The position numbers and the translations under genes are program-made. From positions 1 through 11,157 of the forward strand of contig JADGIZ010000498.1 in the NCBI GenBank assembly GCA_027604665.1: a DNA stretch of 11,157 nt, given 5' to 3'. A model generated the notes under the pieces. The model ran no database searches and had not been told where the DNA came from. It worked only from the letters and a program-made list of their open reading frames with translations. The stretch comes from Polyrhizophydium stewartii. Its lineage: Eukaryota; Chytridiomycota; Chytridiomycetes; Rhizophydiales. Positions 1-8,000 of this stretch are shown here, piece by piece (positions within the stretch are counted from its first letter, which is position 1; each line of letters opens with the position of its first letter).

Positions 1-146
1 ATATATTACACATAAACCATTATATAATTCGTGAATAGACAATATTTTATCGCATTTATATATATCAGCTAAATACAGATTAATACTTATTTACAGGTAT
101 TTTAATCATCTGAAATCCCGTGTAATCATTCTACTGGAATTCTCGA

Positions 147-160
147 TGCTGCGCAATGAT
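147..160 (+). repeat. Short GC motif TGCTGCGCAATGAT
   Basis: This 14-base motif stands out from the AT-rich surroundings. It matches 4382-4395 (TGCTTCGCAATGAT) with one mismatch. Its core recurs on the minus strand at 10528-10538 (plus-strand ATTGCGAAGCA). It may be a member of a small family of dispersed GC motifs. At this length chance cannot be fully excluded, although G/C-rich words of this kind should be rare in such DNA. Confidence 0.35.
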
Positions 161-870
161 AGTTTATGCATCTAATTCCATACTATTACCACTACTCCTA
201 TTACCTGAGTATTCTACTCTACTAAAACTATTAGTATACTGACTTACATAAAACATTATATTTAATACTAACCAAATCCTAGATTCTTCGATTATTAGAT
301 AATTAGGTAGAGTCTTCGTCCCATTCTCTCTATATTTATATTAATAATTAAATCCTTTACTACTTTATATATTATACTATTAGCTAATATACCATACTTA
401 TGATATTAGTGTCTCGAATATAATTTACTATACTATTAATCATACTCTTAACTATTTAAATGATTATATAAATATAAACTCTATATATTTGGATTACATT
501 AGATTTTATGCATATACTATTTAATAACTACTTTTACATTATTTTATACTTTTAATTTTACCAATATCTTAACTATCGTACATCTATTTAATGATTATTT
601 TTAGTCTGCCTCATATATATGAAACTAGTAACTGATTGGTACCTAGCCCAATTAATTTACCATTTACTGCTAATAATAGATATTATTAATAATTAGCTAT
701 TTAATATTTACCAAACCATTACTCGAATTTAGAGGCTATTAATTTAGAGATATACTAATACTGTACTCTATTAAATAATATACCAGATACAGATCTACTA
801 TTTAATTATCTACTATTGAATATATTATACTTACTAGAAGCTACTGTACACATTTATACTATTAATTAGC

Positions 871-886
871 TTTCCAATATTGGAAA
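871..886. repeat. Perfect 16-base palindrome
   Basis: TTTCCAATATTGGAAA is its own reverse complement. It could form a small cruciform or be a dyad binding site, but no gene lies beside it, so no regulatory role can be argued. It may be a chance palindrome. Confidence 0.5.
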
Positions 887-1290
887 CTATAGGCATAAAC
901 TCTTTTAGTGATAATTAGATCTTAATTCTATTTACCTTTTGGTTTATCTTATTCTTGTTAATCTCTTTAGTCGATGAAGTAATCATCTATTTATTAACAA
1001 CTTTATTATATATACGTAATTATTGATATTAATTATCCAGACCTTCGGATTGGTTTCCTATAGATATTTTATCTCAGGTTTGATTACTATATAAATTCAC
1101 ACGATATTTAACTAATTTAATTATTCTACTAGCTAATTAAATCACGAATATATAAAATTAAATTTACCATTAGATCACAATTTTATAATATTTCATTAAT
1201 TATTCTGACCGATCATATAATTTATCTATATATAATTGACTAATATTCTTATATTTGTAAAAGGGTTCGACTTGTTATTAATAAGGAATT

Positions 1291-1307
1291 CCGCTATAGA
1301 ATAGCGG
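1291..1307. repeat. GC hairpin CCGCTAT-AGA-ATAGCGG
   Basis: A perfect 7-base stem with a 3-base loop, in AT-rich DNA. No T-run follows it on either side and no gene precedes it, so a terminator reading is not supported. It resembles the other isolated GC hairpins of the window (4767-4800, 4985-4999, 5676-5697). Confidence 0.55.
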
Positions 1308-1380
1308 CTATCTATCTTACTAATATCTATCCTCTAATTTATTAAAATTGAAACTTAAGATTCCTACTATAACCATTAAT

Positions 1381-1461
1381 AACTTGATCTAACCAATAAT
1401 TCAATGGTTAAACCAAGAATAATATAGAACTTATAATGGATAACTTGGTCTAACCAATAAT
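1381..1461. repeat. Direct repeat pair, spacing 61 bases
   Basis: Bases 1381-1400 (AACTTGATCTAACCAATAAT) and 1442-1461 (AACTTGGTCTAACCAATAAT) differ at one position. Between them, TGGTTAAACCAAG near 1404 is an inverted near-copy of the same core (reverse complement of the second copy: TGGTTAGACCAAG). The arrangement is therefore two direct copies and one inverted partial copy within about 80 bases. No function is apparent. Confidence 0.55.
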
Positions 1462-2109
1462 AACATGAATCTATCCAAGTATATTTTCATCTGAATAATC
1501 ACCTCTTGAATTTAAACATCAATACTTCAACTTTTATTGGAATAATATGGTTTTATCCTTCTAACTCTGATTTTCATCATGACTTACCCAATTTTAGGCA
1601 ATTTCTGGTTTAATTTATGCATTAGTTTGATACCTGGTATACTAACTTTAATCCTTGATCCTCTAATTAAAACTTTATTTAACCTTCTTTTAATTTAATG
1701 CTCTTAACCCTTGAATTTAGAATCTTAATGCTTAATATATTAACTTTAACTAGAATTTAAACCCCATAAGCTAGATGTCCAACTTCGTTGAACTTTGATA
1801 TTGAACTTCCAAGCTATGCTTGCAACCACTTATACTAATATTATCCCACTTAATTCTTAATATTTTTATATTAAACCTAATTAAATGAATTTAATACTGT
1901 CATGCTAGCTATTAATATTGGTTTAGTTGAATTAATACTGTCCTAATAGTTAGCAGAAATATTCTAGTTCAATGCTAGATATTCTCACTTTTAATCCAAT
2001 ATTTTAGTTTCATCCATTTATATTTACTTTTAATTAATAATATTCTCACTTTAACTCTTTACACCTATTAAAGATATTTTATCATTATTGATTCAATATT
2101 CTATTGCTC

Positions 2110-2124
2110 ACTTCGGACTTCGGA
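2110..2124. repeat. ACTTCGG tandem duplication
   Basis: ACTTCGG occurs twice in direct tandem, followed by A. The CTTCGG word recurs in other GC spots of the window (about 1043 and 4991), so it may belong to the same dispersed GC-rich material. It is very short and could be slippage. Confidence 0.35.
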
Positions 2125-2283
2125 TCTTATATTACTATATTTGTGCCATAGCTACCTATCTTTTACTCTTGACTATTAACACAATTCCGATCTTTAATCT
2201 ATTTGCTCACTTATATTATTCTATTTCTCATTTACATTTAGTTATTGCTACCCTATAATCCTATGTTCATTTATTTACTTTAT

Positions 2284-2318
2284 CCGTATGGACCTCAGGC
2301 CATGCGACCCTCGGGACC
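2284..2318. repeat. GC cluster, copy 1
   Basis: A roughly 35-base GC-rich block abruptly bounded by AT-rich DNA. It shares with copies 2 (3311-3343) and 3 (3541-3573) the order ATGG, ACCTC, GG, CCA, then a CCC/CTCGG block. ATGG at 2288-2291 can pair with CCAT at 2300-2303. The three copies lie in the same orientation within 1.3 kb and have diverged by small indels and substitutions. They resemble in style the mobile GC clusters of yeast mitochondrial DNA, but the family itself is not one I recognise. Confidence 0.6.
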
Positions 2319-3310
2319 TTCACTTCATTCCGATGCTTTGCAATATGAATACTTATTCTGTTACTCATATTATTACATCTTAGATTCCCCTTACTTGTCT
2401 TATTCACTGTTATTATGTTCTATATTTATATGATATACTTTATCATTATCAACTATATTATTATCACCATTTATGCTACCTATATTCTTCTTACCTTATT
2501 ACTTTACATATTTAAGCTACTATTATTTTACTACTTATGATTTATCTTATTACTCTACTATTGTCTCTTTCCCTCTTCTATTTTTATTGATTTACTTCTT
2601 ATTCTATCTTCCAATTAGCCTATTTCCTATCTATTAGTTATTTTACTCCCCATGCTCCGCATTGTTCTTCATTATTTAGATTCTTATAGATCCGACAATT
2701 TGTGCCATGATTTTGATTTCATTACCATTATTGAATTATTTATGATATTCGAACTCTTTTATTCTATTACTCCTTTTCATTTGGCAGATATTCTCTTCAT
2801 TTAACCATTATTCTGATATTTCGCATTTAATTTGATTTACCTCATTATTTCCATTAGATTTATCTACAATTCTGTTTTTACTCTCTTACTTTATTTTATT
2901 TACTTCCTTCTTTCCCTACCACTATTCCATTCTTATCATTCTACTTTACCTCTTTCCCATTAGTCCTCTATTATTATTACTTACATCATTCTAGCTATTA
3001 TATCTCCCAATACTTATTGAATTATTACCATTCTCATATCTCACTATTATTATATATTTAGATTATTCTCTTATTCCTGAATCTCATTCTATATTATCTT
3101 ATTCAATTATCTCTATTTATTATAATATTCTCTTACTTACTTTACCCTCTATCTCCCTTGTATATATTTTATACTTATTATTAATCTCTTAGAGATTGTT
3201 CTATTATTAAATCTATTACAGTTCAACTCTTACCATTCATTTAGAATTCCTTTTACTAGTTCTCTCTCCTATTTCACTTACTACTTATCTGTCCACTTCT
3301 TGATTACTTT

Positions 3311-3343
3311 CCCATGGGACCTCGGGGCCATGGTCCCCTCGGA
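3311..3343. repeat. GC cluster, copy 2
   Basis: This member is strongly self-complementary. GGGACC at 3316-3321 pairs with GGTCCC at 3332-3337, and CCATGG occurs at both 3312-3317 and 3328-3333. It aligns with copies 1 and 3 across most of its length and ends with CTCGGAAC, while copy 3 ends with CGAGGAAC. The flanks are AT-rich pyrimidine DNA with no similarity to one another that I can see, suggesting dispersal of the cluster alone. Confidence 0.65.
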
Positions 3344-3540
3344 ACTACTTTATCTATTTAATACCACATTATCTATCATATTCTATAATTATGTTAAGAT
3401 CCAGAATTAATTTAGTTACAGATTTATGCTACCTATTATATATTATTTAGCCTTCACCTAATACGATCTACCTCTACCAACTGGACGACAAGGTTTAATA
3501 TAAAGTTTAGGCTTCTATTTCCTCTACTATCTTCCTACTC

Positions 3541-3573
3541 CGATGGACCTCGGGTCCAGCGTCCCCGAGGAAC
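3541..3573. repeat. GC cluster, copy 3
   Basis: Two alternative hairpins are visible. TGGACC (3544-3549) pairs with GGTCCA (3553-3558) across a TCG loop. CCTCGGG (3548-3554) pairs perfectly with CCCGAGG (3564-3570). Its sequence follows copies 1 and 2, with about 230 bases between it and copy 2. Having alternative stems that keep pairing despite differences between copies would fit selection for, or propagation through, a folded form. Confidence 0.65.
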
Positions 3574-3980
3574 TATTCTTCTATTACAATTATTTCCTCA
3601 CTTCTACCCTTACTTACTACTTATTATACATTCTCTTATTAATAATCTTAGCTACTTATTAATATTATATCTCACCTATTACTTATCTCTTTATTATCTG
3701 CCATTCTATTATATATGTTCCTTTATCTCTTACTACTTCTGTTCTTGCTTTATTCTTATCTCTCTTTATTCGATTAATATTCATTATCTTAGCTATTCCT
3801 GACTTATGAATAGAACTTATTTACTCTGTCTTTCCTTATTTAAATCTTCTTTGTTCTTCGACAGCTCGCTGCAGGCGCATCGCCAATTATTTATTCATCT
3901 TATATTTATATCCATAACTATATCATCTTTATTCCTTTCCTATATATATTTTTAAACGATATAAATCTAATTTATAATAA

Positions 3981-3992
3981 CAGCTATAGCTG
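3981..3992. repeat. Palindrome CAGCTATAGCTG (family of three)
   Basis: A perfect 12-base palindrome. Close relatives occur at 4694-4704 (CAGCATAGCTG) and 4841-4852 (CAGCTAAAGCTG). Three such dyads within 870 bases is more than expected in this composition. They could be binding sites or small hairpins, and nothing adjacent shows which. Confidence 0.4.
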
Positions 3993-4340
3993 GAGATTAT
4001 GGATTGTCAAATAAGAATTGAACCTATAGGATTCATATATCATCATTTTATTATCATCTTTAGATCATTTTTCATCATAACTATTATAATAATACCCACT
4101 GCTATGCTGTGCCTTACCTTAATCAACATAACTTCAGTACATATCATCTCATTTTATTAACAATTCAATACTTAACACAAACCTTCTTAATAGAATACTC
4201 TATTCATATAATAACCACAGATATCTGAAGATATAATACAATCATTAGTCCAGGATACTTAACTCAATATCCTATCATCTAAGATTCATCGCTAGAATAT
4301 GCTTACTAATACTAAATATATTCGATTACTGTAGAATAGA

Positions 4341-4393
4341 CATTGCGTAAGCACCGAATAAATAGATTTATACAGCATTGGTGCTTCGCAATG
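4341..4393. repeat. Inverted repeat with one bulge
   Basis: CATTGCGTAAGCACC at 4341-4355 pairs with GGTGCTTCGCAATG at 4380-4393, giving 14 base pairs with a single bulged T, around a 24-base AT-rich loop. The right arm contains the TGCTTCGCAAT motif also found on the minus strand at 10528-10538 and, with one change, at 147-160. It is the longest stem in the central part of the window. Possible readings are a tiny foldback element or a structured RNA. No T-run or neighbouring gene supports a terminator. Confidence 0.6.
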
Positions 4394-4693
4394 ATGACAT
4401 AATAAATAGATTAACTATAATAAATATAAATAATATAACTATCTGTGGATTATTAACCTTTTATTACCATGTCAATAGAGCTATTAATATGACTAATAAT
4501 ATGTAAGAACAATAGCTTTATATTAATTTCCAGGTAGAATCTATAATAGCAAGCCTCGGTGCTGCCCTTAATAAATCCACTAGAACTCATACTGTATAAT
4601 AGCTATAATATACTACCATAACTAATTGCTGCGCATCGATACATATAGACTTATCTTTAATAGGGTTTAATACTCTAATATATATAGAATATG

Positions 4694-4704
4694 CAGCATA
4701 GCTG
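4694..4704. repeat. CAGCATAGCTG dyad
   Basis: An imperfect member of the CAGCT-AGCTG group (see 3981-3992). It lies in AT-rich DNA with no nearby gene. Confidence 0.3.
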
Positions 4705-4766
4705 TAATAAATAGATAGAAGAAGTATAATAAAGATATTAACTAACTGATAGTTGAGTAGGAATCC

Positions 4767-4800
4767 GACCGACAGGCCCCGGGGGGCCTTCCGGACGGTC
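4767..4800. repeat. GC-rich hairpin
   Basis: The outer arms GACCG (4767-4771) and CGGTC (4796-4800) enclose inner arms AGGCCCC (4774-4780) and GGGGCCT (4783-4789) around a GG loop. TCCG just before can pair with CGGA at 4792-4795 as an alternative. It is almost entirely G and C within DNA that is mostly A and T. It is not an obvious copy of the 2.3-3.6 kb clusters, so it may be another class of GC cluster. Confidence 0.65.
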
Positions 4801-4840
4801 ATAATAACTAATAATACCGAATAGAACAATAGGTTAATCC

Positions 4841-4852
4841 CAGCTAAAGCTG
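4841..4852. repeat. CAGCT-AA-AGCTG hairpin
   Basis: A perfect 5-base stem over a 2-base loop. It differs from the palindrome at 3981-3992 at one position. Confidence 0.35.
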
Positions 4853-4984
4853 TAAACTAATAAATGGAACCTTTACTAATCATATGCAATAAACTTATAA
4901 ATTTAAAGAGAATCTGCCAATACCACCCTTAATTAGTATATTCCTAGTAAACTGTTAGATAATAACTAAACCCAATAGTCTATA

Positions 4985-4999
4985 ACCCCCCTTCGGGGT
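4985..4999. repeat. Small CCTTC-loop hairpin
   Basis: ACCCC pairs with GGGGT around CCTTC. Isolated hairpins of this kind are known from fungal mitochondrial intergenic DNA and from GC-rich dispersed elements. No adjoining gene gives it a function here. Confidence 0.45.
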
Positions 5000-5512
5000 A
5001 ATACACTCTAATTACTACTACTTAGACTATAGCTACTACAAGAATCTTTATAGGTGGGATAATAAATCCACTAGTCTAATATCACACAGAACAATCTAAA
5101 TAATATTAAGACATACAGCCTGTGTAACAGGAACTATAATAACTATTGAGTGGCTAAAAGGGATTCATGAGTTTTATATAGTTATAGGGGATGAGGAATA
5201 TAAGTTTAGTCTAGTTGTCTTACCTAAATAAATTACGATTATTCTTCATTATTTACTTCGTCCTAAATCTATTCAAGTATCTATTACCTTCACGGTTAAT
5301 ATTATATGTTCTACTCGCCCCTCCGAATAATGCTAGATTGGAATTTAAAGACTAGTGAATCAATTAGAACTACTACTAACCTTCGATTATGCTCCATTAA
5401 TCAGATAGAATCCATTTAACCAGAATGATTATGATTCCTTACTAATTTAGCTCTCTTTAATCCCTTTAAGGCTATCCCTGTTCACGACTATTGATAGTAA
5501 TCCAATTGAATT

Positions 5513-5529
5513 TGTCTCCAATTGAGACA
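5513..5529. repeat. Hairpin TGTCTC-CAATT-GAGACA
   Basis: A perfect 6-base stem with a 5-base loop. It is followed five bases later by the 8-base stem at 5534-5580. The two together could form a local structured RNA, but no conserved family is recognised. Confidence 0.4.
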
Positions 5530-5533
5530 TGTT

Positions 5534-5580
5534 TAATACCTATATTATTTATAACCTCTGGAAGGTATTAGATATTTATA
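5534..5580. repeat. 8-base stem, 31-base loop
   Basis: TAATACCT at 5534-5541 is the reverse complement of AGGTATTA at 5573-5580. It is AT-rich and moderately likely by chance. Confidence 0.3.
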
Positions 5581-5675
5581 GTTGGCATGTTAGCAGATTT
5601 ATAGTAATAGTTAATATGGAGGCACTCCTTATTATGTATAAGATACTAGTGTTCTATTGGTTATTATCCTTAGGA

Positions 5676-5697
5676 GGTTCTACCGGTTCGTAGAACC
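5676..5697. repeat. Hairpin GGTTCTAC-CGGTTC-GTAGAACC
   Basis: A perfect 8-base stem over a 6-base loop. The GGTTC words recall a tRNA T-arm, but no acceptor, D or anticodon arm can be fitted around it. No T-run follows. Confidence 0.5.
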
Positions 5698-6240
5698 CAC
5701 ATAGATAGATACACATAGAAGACATTCAGATAGCAAAGTACGGGTGGTTTATACCTATTTATCTGTCCATATGGATATTGGCAATAACTACTTTTATAAC
5801 AATTGTTATCTATTTAGAATTACTATACTGTTATTACTTATTAGAGAATTATTAACTATTGGAATCGATGCTAACGCAATACTTACTATTGTATTAGACC
5901 ATTTGATTGTATAGATTGGAAATTATATAAATAGGGATATTCTACAATAGCGCAGATCCTATGTATTACCATCGCTAGTGATTAGTAATTGCCCCTGCCT
6001 AAGCTTATGCATCAGAGTTTCAGATATCACCACTATTTTATCTATTGATAATTATGCTTATCTTCTAGCCGTACTAATCTCTTCTAGTCTAATTACATAT
6101 TTAATATATATTATACCAGAGTATCTCATGTCTAAAGAACAATTGGATCCACTAGAGCCTATCCTAACTCATAACTCGTAACTATTAACAATATCTTATT
6201 CCAGCATTCTAGATCTCTTTCTATACTTACTTATGATTTT

Positions 6241-6267
6241 GGGCGTAAAGCCGTTCTACGTCCGCCC
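6241..6267. repeat. GC hairpin GGGCG / CGCCC
   Basis: GGGCG (6241-6245) pairs with CGCCC (6263-6267). An alternative uses GGGC/GCCC plus GTA/TAC with a bulge. It is GC-rich within AT-rich DNA, like the other isolated clusters, and preceded by TTTT and followed by AT-rich sequence. Confidence 0.45.
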
Positions 6268-6523
6268 TAATATTTGAATTAGCATCTAATTTGTAACATC
6301 AATAAAATTAGCATCCATATTCTACCATTCTTTACTACATAATACTATGGTTTGATTTCGATTTAATGCATGCTATTAGATTTAAATGCGATACGACTAA
6401 TATGATTTAATTAACTGCTATACCATTCATAATCAGTGCTAAATATAATACTATAACATTTGTTTAGATTTTAATATTAATATGGTCGGATTGCAATATA
6501 TGCACAAATATGATAGGTTATAA

Positions 6524-6740
6524 GATTCGTTCCGGAAGAGTGATAGTTTTCCAAACTCGAATTTTATGTCACGACACCAAATAAAAGCGAAGGAGGGCAG
6601 ACGAGACCAAAGGTGTTTAGACTACTTCCTAAGGGTGACTACCGGCCAAGCAAAAGTTGGAACTCATCCCTGGTCTCATATCACCTCTTGAGTATTGTTA
6701 CATATTATTGTCAAAATCCTTTCCAGCCGGCCCGCAATTA
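6524..6740. other. Island of balanced base composition, origin unknown
   Basis: Composition changes abruptly here, with all four bases common and CpG, CpA and TpG present. The plus strand holds a 55-codon open frame from 6524 to the TGA at 6689-6691, with an ATG at 6566. Its peptide is basic and polar in the middle (residues RHQIKAKEGRRDQR) and resembles no family I know. GAGACCA (6603-6609) and TGGTCTC (6671-6677) are inverted, as are AGGTG (6611-6615) and CACCT (6682-6686), in crossing order. It may be an unmutated fragment of a gene or transposon, too short for RIP to have acted on, or a recent insertion. Confidence 0.45.
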
Positions 6741-6855
6741 AAAAACTATGGCATAAGTAGATACAATTAGAGTAGATAGTATATACCTGTATTAGACTAT
6801 ATAAATACTATTATGATAATCTATGTACCAGTATAATTTTACTAGGTCAAATTTA

Positions 6856-6884
6856 AGGAGACTACCTAATTACTACTGTCTCCT
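6856..6884. repeat. Hairpin AGGAGAC / GTCTCCT
   Basis: A perfect 7-base stem with a 15-base loop, near the left border of the RIP-like tract. It could be part of an element end, but no matching copy was found at the other side. Confidence 0.4.
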
Positions 6885-7025
6885 ATTATGTAGATATCTA
6901 TCTATCATCAAGAATGTTGATACGATACTGATAAGTAATACACCTAAAGCTTTATGTACTGTACTCTAGATTACTATCTATACTTATTCAGAGTAGTCTT
7001 TGCATGCGACTGGTTCTAATAATTA

Positions 7026-7036
7026 CCCCCCCCCCC
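7026..7036 (+). repeat. Run of 11 C
   Basis: An uninterrupted C11 homopolymer in DNA where C is otherwise mostly isolated. Its length is prone to slippage and sequencing or assembly error. It lies about 35 bases before the palindrome at 7071-7084, where the G-poor part of the RIP-like tract begins. Confidence 0.85.
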
Positions 7037-7070
7037 TTATCTGCTATAACTATATTATACTTTTATAATC

Positions 7071-7084
7071 AGATAGATCTATCT
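7071..7084. repeat. Perfect palindrome AGATAGATCTATCT
   Basis: A 14-base exact dyad. TATCTG just before (7039 onward) and CAGATA overlapping its start also form an inverted pair around an AT-rich 25-base spacer. It could mark an element boundary, though it is partly simple sequence. Confidence 0.45.
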
Positions 7085-7843
7085 ATACTAATACTACTAT
7101 AATTTATTGGTACCTCAAGACTTATTACTCTATACATCTATCTCTATCCTACTTTTATTGCTATTAACTTTACACTATATCCTATCATAACTATATTATT
7201 TATTCCTATACCCTTAATTAACTTTATACTAATCTTCTACTAGAAATGTACCTTAACCATATTACCCTTTAACTATATATCCTCATAATACAGTAATATC
7301 TATATACTTAAATATTACTCTTATATATTATTAAATTAGACTTAAATATCTAACCACTTTATACTCTTATCATACATCTATCTAACTTACTATTATACTA
7401 ACATTTATTTGGATTTATACTTATCTACAATATAACTACTTATAGAGACATTATACTAATAATAGAACTATATTTCTAGTTAATCAGAGTACTATAGTAA
7501 CAAATCTATTATAACAATAGTCTTAATTAGAGATCCTACTACTTTAATATATTAGTTAATAAAGTACCTATAGAGATACTTATCCCAGGATATTTACTAT
7601 CCTACTAAAGAGATATCAGAGTTATAGGAATATTTGAAGTTAGACTATACCCTCTATACAAACTACTGGAATAATCATCTACATGTTATTCAACCTTGTA
7701 TTAGACATTATACTACCTTTAGCAATATCTTAAGAGTATATAGAGATACTATTGATCAAATTATTAGATTTATTACTAATACTATATCTTAGTGCTATCT
7801 CCCTATTTAGCTACTATAATTAAATTTATTTATAATACTATCA

Positions 7844-8000
7844 CTATTAAACATCCTATTATATTAATATTATCTTCTACCTCAAATACCTTACTAACTT
7901 TATACTTATAATAACCCTATTCATCTACACTTTATATCTATTAAACATCCTAATTTAACTATATTACTATTCTATATCTCAATACCTTATAAATACTAGT
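7844..8000. repeat. Degenerate 94-base tandem repeat
   Basis: CTATTAAACATCCTA occurs at 7844-7858 and 7938-7952. The sequence that follows also matches: CTCAAATACCTTA in the first copy and CTCAATACCTTA in the second, each after a TATATTA-rich stretch. The copies are thus related over most of a 94-base unit, with small indels. Similar C/T/A-rich wording continues to either side, so an older longer array is possible. Confidence 0.4.

Larger units (their letters stand above)
1..1260. other. Gene-free AT-rich DNA
   Basis: Every frame on both strands is interrupted by stops at short intervals, and I see no RNA gene or recognisable protein fragment. The first 250 bases or so keep ordinary CpA frequency. 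From about 280 onward CpT exceeds CpA and TpA is very common, a milder form of the pattern seen at 6.75-10.15 kb. CpG is rare apart from small spots such as the motif at 147-160. Nothing here suggests a promoter or a coding exon. It is probably decayed intergenic or repeat-derived DNA, though its parent sequence is not identifiable. Confidence 0.6.
1261..2030. other. Gene-free AT-rich DNA with short repeats, not RIP-like
   Basis: There is no open frame of note. Unlike the tract after 6.75 kb, this block keeps ordinary CpA and TpG (for example in CCAAT, TTGG and ATGG words), so it does not look RIP-mutated. It contains the hairpin at 1291-1307, the near-identical 20-base direct repeats at 1381 and 1442, and a second short pair at 1886-1901 and 1928-1942 sharing TTAATACTGTC. 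These small duplications suggest local slippage or relics of a larger repeat. I recognise no parent element. Confidence 0.5.
2030..3860. other. Pyrimidine-skewed tract, G nearly absent from plus strand
   Basis: The plus strand is dominated by T and C. A hand count of 2881-2940 gives 32 T, 18 C, 10 A and no G. G is scarce through most of the tract except in the GC clusters at 2284-2318, 3311-3343 and 3541-3573 and in short spots such as 2110-2124. CpA in TCA and CCA words is retained, so RIP is not the explanation for the skew. No reading frame stays open beyond about 60 codons on either strand. Long polypyrimidine stretches can adopt triplex structures, but no perfect mirror repeat was picked out by eye. 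Confidence 0.65.
3861..5040. other. Gene-free AT-rich DNA with clustered hairpins
   Basis: CpA is common here (seven in 4021-4080), so the block lacks the RIP pattern. It carries the 4341-4393 inverted repeat, three related CAGCT-AGCTG dyads, the GC hairpin at 4767-4800 and the small hairpin at 4985-4999. An 80-codon minus-strand frame at 4587-4829 runs through the GC hairpin and has no recognisable domain. The density of short hairpins is like that of fungal mitochondrial intergenic DNA, but no organelle gene confirms it. Confidence 0.5.
4569..5074. repeat. 15-base direct repeat pair at 4569-4583 and 5060-5074
   Basis: TAATAAATCCACTAG occurs identically at both positions, 491 bases apart. 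The flanks do not extend the match noticeably. It may be the remnant of an old duplication or a chance match in simple AT-rich sequence. Confidence 0.35.
5041..6500. other. Gene-free AT-rich DNA with hairpins
   Basis: No frame of convincing length and no recognised RNA was found. I looked for conserved SSU and LSU rRNA words and saw none. Hairpins are at 5513-5529, 5534-5580, 5676-5697 and 6241-6267. A frame open from 5951 to 6181 could encode a peptide with a hydrophobic stretch (about AYLLAVLISSSLITYLIYII). It has no ATG near its beginning (only GTG at 5978), no family resemblance, and a length expected by chance, so it is not called as a gene. Confidence 0.5.

Noticed and set aside
2245..2433. 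62-codon open frame on the plus strand
   Set aside because: It spans GC cluster copy 1 and is otherwise Tyr/Leu/Ser-rich wording from the pyrimidine tract. It shows no family resemblance and its length is expected by chance.
4587..4829. 80-codon open frame on the minus strand
   Set aside because: It crosses the GC hairpin at 4767-4800, which supplies its only basic Arg/Pro/Gly-rich part. The rest is a simple Ile/Tyr/Leu string from AT-rich DNA with no recognisable domain. The length is within chance expectation.
5676..5697. Possible tRNA T-arm
   Set aside because: The hairpin has GGTTC words, but no acceptor stem, D-arm or anticodon arm fits around it.
5955..6010. ATCGCTAGTGATTAGTAATTG resembling the conserved GCTAGTAATCG region of SSU rRNA
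   Set aside because: The flanking bases do not follow the rRNA sequence, and no other conserved SSU words occur on either strand.
5951..6181. Open frame of about 77 codons with a hydrophobic segment
   Set aside because: With about 8% stop codons per position, a few frames of this length are expected across six frames in 11 kb. It lacks an ATG near its start and resembles no known small membrane protein.
6555..6590. Minus-strand TGGTGTCGTGAC as a possible retrotransposon primer-binding site
   Set aside because: It begins with TGG as such sites do, but I found no pair of long terminal repeats and could not match it firmly to a tRNA 3' end.
7660..7690. Minus-strand HVDD-like codons recalling the YxDD box of reverse transcriptase
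   Set aside because: It is a four-residue match only. The first residue differs in a way RIP would not produce, and no other RT motif lies in the same frame nearby.
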